NCBI GenBank assembly: GCA_964632485.1
Contig: CAZWDO010000035.1
Coordinates: 1-25,100 of the forward strand
Reading direction: 5' to 3'
DNA from: CAZWDO01 sp964632485 [NCBI: uncultured bacterium]
Lineage (GTDB): Bacteria; JAGOEH01
DNA: 25,100 bases
A model generated the notes under the pieces. It was not told the origin of the DNA and made no database searches. It saw only the letters and a list, made by a program, of their open reading frames with translations. Below are positions 12,078 to 18,254 of this stretch, in pieces. Every line of letters starts with the position of its first letter. Position 1 is the first letter of the stretch. A program made the position numbers and the translations under genes.

Positions 12078-13544
12078 CTATAAAATAGTGTGGTATATGT
12101 CTATATATTGCAGCGCTTGTTTTTCCCAGCTATAATCTTGTGACATCGCAGCGCGTATCATTTTTTGCCATAAATCCTGATGGTTTTTCCAGATATCAAT
12201 GGCCTGGTCAAGGGATTGTTTAAATGCGTCACTGGAATACTCTTCAAAGAGAAACCCAGTGGCTGATTCTGCATCGTCTTCAGTTTGGAACGGCGCAATC
12301 GAATCGACCAAACCGCCTGTCTTGTGCGCTACCGGCAGAGTGCCATAGAGTTGTCCAACCATCTGAATTAATCCGGATGGTTCAATCTTGGAGGGCATCA
12401 GAAGGATATCCCCTCCAGCGATAAGCTGGTGAAGTATTTCAGTTTCTTCATGCAAAATAACGGCGAGCCGGCCTGGATATTCTGCCGCTATTTCAGTGAA
12501 GTATTGTTCGTAAGAGGGATGTCCCCGGCCAGCAATAATCAGCGGGATATTGCGCGCCATCAGGTCTGGAATTAGAGGGCGCAAAATTTCTATCCCTTTG
12601 CGTTCAATGAATTTACCGGGAAATATCAGTAAGGGTAGATTGGTTGAAGGTGGTAATCCGGCCTTTTCCATAATGGCTGTCTTACAGTTCCCTTTCGCCG
12701 TTAATGCATCGGCTGAAAAAACAGACGGTAGAAAACGATCGTTAATCGGATTCCAAATCTGCGTATCAACGCCATTTAAGATTCCTCTGAACCGGTCCTG
12801 GAATTTGCTGAACAGTCCTTCAAGACCGGCGCCATAGGGTTCGTTACGGATTTCCTTAGCGTAAGTGGAACTAACTGTATTGAACGCATCAGCAAAAATT
12901 ATCCCTGCTTTATGAAAATTTATTTTTCCAAAATATTCCAGTTGTTCCGGATTGAACAGTTTCCAGGGCAGGCCGGTCATCGGCATATCAAAATGCCAAA
13001 ATAATCCCTGATAGGCGGCGTTGTGGAAGGTATAGAGCGTCTTGATGTTGCCCCAAAAAGGATCATTGAGGAAATTGCTTTTCAGATAGACGGGAATCAA
13101 ACCGCACTGCCAATTGTGAACGTGCAGTATATCGCAATTGATTCCCAAGGTTTTAATTGCAATTAAAACGGCTTTATTAAAAAAAATAAATCGTTCGGCA
13201 TTGTCCGGATAATCTCGGTAATCCTCGCCATAGAGACCCTGGCGTGAGAACAGGTCATGGTTATGCAGCAAATAGATGGCAACGGAAGATTCGGTGTTGA
13301 GCCGGCTGATCTTTAAGGGCCGTGTGTAATTGAGGATCGGCACATTTAAATTGTCATATAGCGTCGTGATTTTTTCATCAACGGTATGGAATTGCATATA
13401 ATGAGGCAGAAAAATCGAAACAGAATGGCCCATTTGCGCCAGAACGCGCGGGAGTCCGGCAATCACATCCGCCAATCCGCCATATTGGGCATAGGGAGCG
13501 AATTCTGTGGCAACAAAGATGATTTCGATTGGATTTTTTTTCAT
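12078..13544 (-). CDS. glgA: GT5-family glycogen (starch) synthase-like glycosyltransferase
   Basis: A 488-aa protein with the two-Rossmann GT-B layout of bacterial glycogen synthase, which extends alpha-1,4-glucan from ADP-glucose. The N-terminal domain has EFAPYAQYGGLADV (residues 14-27), HVHNWQCGL (about 142-150) and FHNAAYQGLF. The C-terminal domain has PGKFIERKG (309-317), EPSGLIQ (388-394) and HKTGGLVDS (407-415). Several positions normally fixed in GlgA differ. The Lys of KxGGL is Gln20, the Asp of the HDW motif is Asn144, and the Arg of the SRL..KG motif is Lys311 (Lys316 kept). It could therefore use another donor or have low activity. It is the third gene of an operon behind rtcB; ATG 13544 lies 10 nt after the rtcB stop, with AAGGA between. 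No other glycogen gene is in the window. Confidence 0.85.
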   Translation of the reverse strand: MKKNPIEIIFVATEFAPYAQYGGLADVIAGLPRVLAQMGHSVSIFLPHYMQFHTVDEKITTLYDNLNVPILNYTRPLKISRLNTESSVAIYLLHNHDLFSRQGLYGEDYRDYPDNAERFIFFNKAVLIAIKTLGINCDILHVHNWQCGLIPVYLKSNFLNDPFWGNIKTLYTFHNAAYQGLFWHFDMPMTGLPWKLFNPEQLEYFGKINFHKAGIIFADAFNTVSSTYAKEIRNEPYGAGLEGLFSKFQDRFRGILNGVDTQIWNPINDRFLPSVFSADALTAKGNCKTAIMEKAGLPPSTNLPLLIFPGKFIERKGIEILRPLIPDLMARNIPLIIAGRGHPSYEQYFTEIAAEYPGRLAVILHEETEILHQLIAGGDILLMPSKIEPSGLIQMVGQLYGTLPVAHKTGGLVDSIAPFQTEDDAESATGFLFEEYSSDAFKQSLDQAIDIWKNHQDLWQKMIRAAMSQDYSWEKQALQYIDIYHTIL

Positions 13545-13554
13545 ACTGATTCCT

Positions 13555-14994
13555 TTATCCTTTAATCACACCGACAGGGATTAAACGAGCAACAGGTAAG
13601 GCAAGATTTGCCTGAGACGTTACATTAATAACACGCTCGATATCTTTATAGGCTAATGGGGCTTCTTCCGCTATGCCCTTAAGAGATGCGGTTTTTAAAA
13701 AAATTTGCTGCTGATTTAGTTCATATCTGATTTTTTCTCCGCGAAACTGTTTTAAGGCTTGATGACGCGATAATCGGCGTCCAGCGCCGTGAGCGGTAGA
13801 GCCGAAGCTGTTTTCAAGTGCGGTGGTCGTTCCGCACAGAATGTAAGAAGAGGTGCCCATACTGCCGGGAATAAGAACGGGTTGTCCGACAGAGCGGTAA
13901 ATTTCTGGAATGGCTGGATGGCCGGCAGGAAAAGAACGGGTGGCCCCTTTCCGGTGAACAAAGAGTTGCTCCTGTTTACCATCAACCGGAAGTTGCTCCA
14001 GTTTCGCAATATTGTGCGCGACATCATAAACGGCTTGCAATTCCACTTTCCCGTGCCAAATGGAGTTAAAACTTTCCCGGACCCAATGCGCGATAATATG
14101 GCGGTTGGCCCAGGCAAAATTGGCGGCAGCGCTCATGGCCGCATAATAGTCAGACGCCTGAGGTGAACCGATCGGCGCATAGATTAAGTCTTTATCAGGA
14201 AGTTCTGCGCGGATTTTCGGATAGGCCTCCTCCATCAGTTGGATGTAATCGGAACAAACCTGATGTCCTAATCCACGGGATCCACAGTGTATCGACACCA
14301 TGATTTGTTCCGGCCGCTCAATGTGAAATGCCCGCGCAATATCGGCATTATAGATTTCTGCCACTTTTTGTATTTCTAAAAAATGATTGCCGCTGCCCAG
14401 GGTTCCCAATTGATCTCGTCCCCGTTTTCGGGCGGTTGCTGAAACCTTGTCGGCGCGCGCTGAACGCATGCAACCCTCTTCTTCCGCTAACAGCATATCC
14501 TCATCGGTTCCCCAGCCTTTTGACAGCGCCCATTTGGCGCCCAGGCTCAATACATCATCCATTTCTTTATCGGATAATCTGAGCCGGGAAGCTTTGCCTA
14601 CTCCGCTGGGTACGTTATTAAACAACCGGGACAGCAGGTCTTCAATTTTGTTTTTCAAATCATCGATCATCAGATTTGTCGCCAGTAAACGTACCCCACA
14701 ATTAATATCAAATCCGATTCCCCCCGGAGTAATGCACCCATTGTCCGCGCTAAAAGCCGCGACACCTCCAATTGGGAAACCGTATCCCTGATGAGCGTCC
14801 GGGCACATGATCACATATTTGCGAATCCCCGGCAAACTGCAGGCGACATGATACCCCTGGTCCAGAGCAGCGTCTTCTTTTATCGCCTGGAATAACATAC
14901 TGTCGGCATAGATCCGTACAGGAACTCTCATGGTTTCATTCTTCTCAATTTCATATAGAAAATTTTCTAATTTACGAATCGTATAGTTTTTCAT
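13555..14994 (-). CDS. rtcB: RNA-splicing ligase RtcB
   Basis: A 479-aa complete GTP/Mn-dependent ligase that joins 2',3'-cyclic phosphate (or 3'-phosphate) to 5'-OH RNA ends. All motifs are present: CPDAHQGYGFPIGGV (64-78), GGIGFDINCG with metal-binding Cys99, GSGNH with His204, SIHCGSRG with His236, YDVAHN with His327, HRKGATRSFP (347-356) and STAHGAGR with the guanylate-accepting His402. The C-terminus PVGVIKG is canonical. The start is placed at ATG 14994, six bases after GAGG. An in-frame GTG at 15006 overlaps the archease stop and is unlikely. The archease gene directly upstream supplies the usual partner that speeds RtcB guanylation and turnover. Confidence 0.96.
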   Translation of the reverse strand: MKNYTIRKLENFLYEIEKNETMRVPVRIYADSMLFQAIKEDAALDQGYHVACSLPGIRKYVIMCPDAHQGYGFPIGGVAAFSADNGCITPGGIGFDINCGVRLLATNLMIDDLKNKIEDLLSRLFNNVPSGVGKASRLRLSDKEMDDVLSLGAKWALSKGWGTDEDMLLAEEEGCMRSARADKVSATARKRGRDQLGTLGSGNHFLEIQKVAEIYNADIARAFHIERPEQIMVSIHCGSRGLGHQVCSDYIQLMEEAYPKIRAELPDKDLIYAPIGSPQASDYYAAMSAAANFAWANRHIIAHWVRESFNSIWHGKVELQAVYDVAHNIAKLEQLPVDGKQEQLFVHRKGATRSFPAGHPAIPEIYRSVGQPVLIPGSMGTSSYILCGTTTALENSFGSTAHGAGRRLSRHQALKQFRGEKIRYELNQQQIFLKTASLKGIAEEAPLAYKDIERVINVTSQANLALPVARLIPVGVIKG

Positions 14995-15002
14995 AGATAT
15001 CC

Positions 15003-15455
15003 TCACAAATCTAAAACAAATTGCGTATACCAGCTACCATCGTTACGAATCTCTGTTTTCATCAAATGGTAGGTGATGGCCTTGATGCCGGAGATAAAAT
15101 GATAATGTTCCGCTAGGTCGTAATCAATAGTGGCCCGTAACGAATAGCCGGTTTCAGTTTTTTCAATAGCGCAATCTCTGGCTCTAACAGGCAGTTCATA
15201 CTCACAATCTAAACGAATGATAAAGGATTCAATGTACCGATAAAGCAAAATATCCGGATTGGACGCCGTCAGTGTCAGGAGTTCAGCGCGGCGCGATCGG
15301 CTGCAATGCCGATCCAGCCATATCTTTTGCAGTGCAGGTATCACATGGCTGAAAGCCTGCGCTAAATCGCGACCATAGGTTCTGATTCTGATATCCGCCG
15401 TATGCTGAAAAAATCGATAACGCGCTGGATGCTTCTTTTGCTGTTTCATCGTCAT
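15003..15455 (-). CDS. Archease, RtcB-activating protein
   Basis: A 150-aa protein with the archease pattern. FQHTADIRIRTYGRDL comes near the N-terminus (Asp21 in HTAD is the expected metal ligand), followed by a middle dimer/strand region. The C-terminal GIKAITYHLMKTEI then closes with LDL, Asp149 being the expected second ligand. Archease helps RtcB become guanylated and allows multiple turnover. rtcB begins 8 nt after its stop codon. Two ATGs (15455 and 15449) are possible starts; neither has a Shine-Dalgarno. A consensus promoter ends seven bases before ATG 15455, so translation is probably from a leaderless mRNA. Confidence 0.9.
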   Translation of the reverse strand: MTMKQQKKHPARYRFFQHTADIRIRTYGRDLAQAFSHVIPALQKIWLDRHCSRSRRAELLTLTASNPDILLYRYIESFIIRLDCEYELPVRARDCAIEKTETGYSLRATIDYDLAEHYHFISGIKAITYHLMKTEIRNDGSWYTQFVLDL

Positions 15456-15461
15456 TAATTT

Positions 15462-15490
15462 ATAATAAGAGAAAAAAAGCCGAATGTCAA
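15462..15490 (-). promoter_or_regulatory. Sigma-70-type promoter for archease-rtcB-glgA
   Basis: On the minus strand there is TTGACA (15490-15485), a 17-base spacer, then TATTAT (15467-15462). The archease ATG starts at 15455, seven bases past the -10 box, which is where transcription normally begins. The -35 box is one arm of an inverted repeat shared with the divergent promoter. Confidence 0.75.
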
Positions 15491-15505
15491 GAAAAAAATT
15501 GACAT
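15484..15505. promoter_or_regulatory. 22-bp inverted repeat holding two back-to-back -35 boxes
   Basis: Perfect arms ATGTCAA (15484-15490) and TTGACAT (15499-15505) are separated by GAAAAAAA. Each arm contains a consensus -35 hexamer facing outward, one for the minus-strand archease operon and one for the plus-strand radical SAM gene. The spacing is too small for two polymerases to bind at once. It may also be a dimeric regulator's operator; that part is inference. Confidence 0.6.
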
Positions 15506-15527
15506 GTAATTTTCTTTGTATTATATT
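15499..15527 (+). promoter_or_regulatory. Sigma-70-type promoter, divergent, toward the radical SAM gene
   Basis: TTGACA (15499-15504), a 17-base spacer, then TATATT (15522-15527). Expected transcription start is near 15534, giving a 5' leader of about 260 nt before ATG 15793. Confidence 0.7.
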
Positions 15528-15792
15528 GTTTATAGATTACTTTTTGTTTATCAGTTGAGATTCAGAGATGGCTCAGCGGTCAATTTGTTTAAAAAGTAGT
15601 GGAAATGAAATCTAATGCCGATTTGATAGCGTTTAAAGATTCAAGCTGGCTGAAGGAATGACTTAAGCGGACCTCAATTGCTTATATTGGGTATCTTTTG
15701 TAAGGAGTTTGGCGTGTGGCGCATTGACGATAGCGCGTTACTTGAAAATGTTGATAATTTCAGGCTTTTAAGAAGAAACAGGAGGGATTTTA
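15528..15792 (+). other. Long 5' leader of the radical SAM gene
   Basis: This is the untranslated or partly translated stretch between the + strand promoter and the radical SAM gene. I recognise no riboswitch class and no strong hairpin. It has a 15-codon frame (ATG 15568 to TAA 15615) without a clear ribosome binding site, and a 36-codon frame (15714-15824, listed separately) that has one. Nothing in it resembles a broken gene. Confidence 0.4.
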
Positions 15793-15824
15793 ATGCGCAT
15801 TGCGCGATTTTGGAGAGAACTTGA
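15714..15824 (+). CDS. Possible small upstream ORF overlapping the radical SAM start
   Basis: A 36-residue frame from GTG 15714 to TGA 15822-15824. AAGGAG (15702-15707) lies six bases before the GTG, a better ribosome binding site than many genes here have. The peptide begins MWRIDDSALLENVDNF and has a basic middle (RLLRRNRR). It overlaps the start of the radical SAM gene by 32 nt in another frame, a layout that could couple the translation of the two. I recognise no family. It may be chance; only the placement of the AAGGAG argues for it. Confidence 0.3.
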   Translation: MWRIDDSALLENVDNFRLLRRNRRDFNAHCAILERT

Positions 15825-16779
15825 CAATAGTATCGAATGCTTGTTGTGTCCGCGTCACTGTCATTTAAGTGAGGGACAGACGGGAACGTGTCTGGCCAGA
15901 AAAGTGCTGGATAGTCAGTTAATGAGTTTGACGTATGGACAAACGGTTTCGATTGCTTTGGATCCTGTTGAAAAAAAACCGTTTTATCATTTTTTTCCGG
16001 GAAGAAATATTCTCTCTCTGGGTCCGAATGCCTGTAATTTACATTGTGTTTTTTGCCAAAACTGGCAAATTTCCCAAGTCATCAATCCGACCCGCACGGT
16101 TGATGTTGAGCTTTTAATACAGCAGGCTTTGGACAATCAAAGTGTTGGCATCGCTTTTACGTATGCGGAGCCGTTGATGTGGGCTGAGTTCATTTTAGAT
16201 TGCGCGCCGAGGTTGCGAGAAAAAGGCCTTAAAATTGCTATGGTTTCCAATGGTTATGCGCAGGAATCTGCCATGCAGGAAATCAGCCATTGGGTCGATG
16301 CCTGGAATATCGATTTAAAAGGGTTCTCGGAGGAATTTTATCGTAAGTACACGACCGCTACGCTGGCGCCGGTATTAAAATCGCTGGAAATTGCCGCGCA
16401 GAGTTCGTGGCTGGAAATTACTAATCTGGTGATTCCGGGATGGAATGATGATTTAACCATGATCAGGGCGATGTGCCGATGGATTGCCGAGTTGAATCCC
16501 CGCATCCCATTGCATTTTTCGCGCTATTATCCCAATTATCGGGCCCATCAGCCAGCGACTTCCGAAAAACTATTGATGAATTGTTATGAGATTGCCAAAG
16601 AATATCTATCCTATGTTTATTTGGGTAATATAGCGATCCGCGGCAAATCCGATACAGTTTGTTCAAATTGTGGAAATATGCTGGTACAGCGCCTGGGATA
16701 TCAAACAAATATCCTGGGTTTGACTGCTATAGCTCAGTGCGCTCAATGCGGAACTGATCATGCTTTTATACTCTCATAA
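15793..16779 (+). CDS. AmmeMemoRadiSam-type radical SAM protein (AmrS-like)
   Basis: A 328-aa protein. The N-terminal cysteine cluster CLLCPRHCHLSEGQTGTC (Cys16, 19, 23, 33) is followed by the radical SAM Cx3Cx2C site (Cys81, Cys85, Cys88 in ACNLHCVFCQNW). TIM-barrel motifs follow (AFTYAEPLMW; KIAMVSNGYA; WNIDLKGF; TNLVIPGWNDD), then a C-terminal pair of CxxC knuckles (CSNCG and CAQCG). This order is that of the pyruvate-formate-lyase-activase-like enzyme found with AMMECR1 and Memo proteins, whose reaction is not established to my knowledge. Neither partner is in the window. AGGAGG lies eight bases before ATG 15793. It is convergent with the hydrolase gene 42 nt downstream. Confidence 0.88.
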   Translation: MRIARFWRELDNSIECLLCPRHCHLSEGQTGTCLARKVLDSQLMSLTYGQTVSIALDPVEKKPFYHFFPGRNILSLGPNACNLHCVFCQNWQISQVINPTRTVDVELLIQQALDNQSVGIAFTYAEPLMWAEFILDCAPRLREKGLKIAMVSNGYAQESAMQEISHWVDAWNIDLKGFSEEFYRKYTTATLAPVLKSLEIAAQSSWLEITNLVIPGWNDDLTMIRAMCRWIAELNPRIPLHFSRYYPNYRAHQPATSEKLLMNCYEIAKEYLSYVYLGNIAIRGKSDTVCSNCGNMLVQRLGYQTNILGLTAIAQCAQCGTDHAFILS

Positions 16780-16821
16780 ACACTGTTTCAATGAAATTCG
16801 GTGGCATATTATTTTACAGCG

Positions 16822-18162
16822 CTAATTTTTTTTGAGCCATTGAGCGATATCGGTAATAACTTCTTTTTTTACGTGGCCGGGAACCATATATTCCTGCGGA
16901 ACGCTCATTCCTTCGCCTTCCATGAACAAATGATTGAGTGAAGGATAATTGATAAAAGTGGCGGTTTTTTTGCCTTCAAGGGCATCCTGCCATCCTTTAT
17001 AGTCTAAGAATATGGTTTGATAATCGCGGCGACCCTGAATGACCAGGATCGGCTGGTTTATTTTTTTGATAAGCGACAGAGGATCGTAATTCCTTAAATC
17101 CAGCCAATAGGAGGCAGGTGTCTGAAAAGGGAGCCTGGTCGCGGGAGTATAGGCGTTCAGGGAGTCGCTTTTGACTAAAATAATTTGCTGCCTTAATGTA
17201 TCCAAGCGTTTTTTGTTGAGATCTGCATTTTTAATATCCTGACCCCAGACATAATTCATTTGCTCCCAAAGGACGTCTTCCAACGGACGAGATGTGGCCG
17301 CCATTAGAATATAGCCGGCGAATTTATTATCCTGTTCGGTGATGCGGGGAATTAACTGACCTCCCAGGCTGAAGCCTAAAAGGAAAATTTTTTGTGGATC
17401 GATACTTTTCTGAGTGCGTAACAAGCGAGCGGCGGCTAAGGCATCGTCCACTAATTCTTCCTGAATGGTATATTGATTGGTCCGGGAAACGGCGCCGCCA
17501 TAGACAAAAGAACGCTTATCATAGCGGAGGGTGGCGATTCCATTTTGCGCCAGCCCCAGCGCCAAATCCTTGAAAATCTTATTGGGACCTATCGATTGGT
17601 CGCGATCCTGGGGCCCTGAACCGGGAATCAATAATATTACTGGAACCGGGTTTCCAGGTTGTACGGGAATTGTCATGATAGCCGGCAAACGGTATCCCTC
17701 GTGAACGATCTCCAAATTAATCTCCCGATAGTTCTCTTTATTAATGTAATCCGGAATCTCGTAGGCGATCGGTTTTTCTTTGGGAGCGAAGTTCACTTGA
17801 ACAATTTTACGGTTGTCCTTTATCATCAGCCGCACAAAAAGCGTGTTCTTCTCAAAATTGCATGGGACGGTCACAATATGAAGCTCTTGTTGTTTTTCAT
17901 ATAAAATATCACCCATTTGCTTGAAGGAACCTAATTCCTTTATAGCTATCGCCCATTGATTGCGCATAAAATCCTGAGTGTACTTTTCGGTCATATAGCT
18001 GTCCAGGTATTCATAGGCCTCTTTATATTGATTGCTGATCAGATTACCGGTGAATTCTTTTCCACGCATAATAATCTCTGATTGATCCGGTTTACGATTG
18101 CAACCCATGAATAGTCCGCTTATAGTAAAAATGACTATCGTTCTGAAAACCAATTTCAGCAT
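16822..18162 (-). CDS. Alpha/beta-hydrolase, probable lipoprotein with N-terminal DUF3887-like domain
   Basis: A 446-aa protein. A hydrophobic signal (residues 5-19) ends at Gly20-Cys21 (LFMGC), a loose lipobox, so it is probably anchored in the envelope. Residues about 25-125 look like the DUF3887/NTF2-like domain that often precedes such hydrolases (EFTGNLISNQYKEAYEYLD). The hydrolase core follows: VILLIPGSGPQDRDQ (oxyanion region), GFSLGG with nucleophile Ser265, VIQGRRDYQ with Asp380, and NYPSLNHLF with His411. The substrate is unknown; an esterase or peptidase are both possible. The start is ATG 18162, with AAGGAG about nine bases before it; the 86-codon upstream extension overlaps the TPR gene and is not used. 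It has its own promoter. Confidence 0.85.
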   Translation of the reverse strand: MLKLVFRTIVIFTISGLFMGCNRKPDQSEIIMRGKEFTGNLISNQYKEAYEYLDSYMTEKYTQDFMRNQWAIAIKELGSFKQMGDILYEKQQELHIVTVPCNFEKNTLFVRLMIKDNRKIVQVNFAPKEKPIAYEIPDYINKENYREINLEIVHEGYRLPAIMTIPVQPGNPVPVILLIPGSGPQDRDQSIGPNKIFKDLALGLAQNGIATLRYDKRSFVYGGAVSRTNQYTIQEELVDDALAAARLLRTQKSIDPQKIFLLGFSLGGQLIPRITEQDNKFAGYILMAATSRPLEDVLWEQMNYVWGQDIKNADLNKKRLDTLRQQIILVKSDSLNAYTPATRLPFQTPASYWLDLRNYDPLSLIKKINQPILVIQGRRDYQTIFLDYKGWQDALEGKKTATFINYPSLNHLFMEGEGMSVPQEYMVPGHVKKEVITDIAQWLKKN

Positions 18163-18210
18163 ATTTTGTTTCTCCTTCTGGTTCTTTCCAATTTGGCAAT
18201 TAAAGAGCCT

Positions 18211-18239
18211 AAAATAATAAAATTTATTAGTTTTGTCAA
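18211..18239 (-). promoter_or_regulatory. Sigma-70-type promoter for the hydrolase lipoprotein gene
   Basis: On the minus strand there is TTGACA (18239-18234), a 17-base spacer, then TATTTT (18216-18211). The start of transcription would be near 18204, leaving a leader of about 42 nt with AAGGAG before ATG 18162. It lies in the AT-rich gap after the TPR gene, so the hydrolase can be expressed independently of it. Confidence 0.7.
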
Positions 18240-18254
18240 TACTAATTTTAGCTA

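Noticed and set aside
15625-15740. Near-repeat GATAGCGTTTA / GATAGCGCGTTA in the radical SAM leader
   Set aside because: Only two copies, not identical, and about 100 bases apart; chance similarity is likely.
16780-16833. Possible terminator at the convergent ends of the radical SAM and hydrolase genes, because of a run of eight T
   Set aside because: The T-run lies mostly in the hydrolase coding end and no convincing stem precedes it on the + strand.
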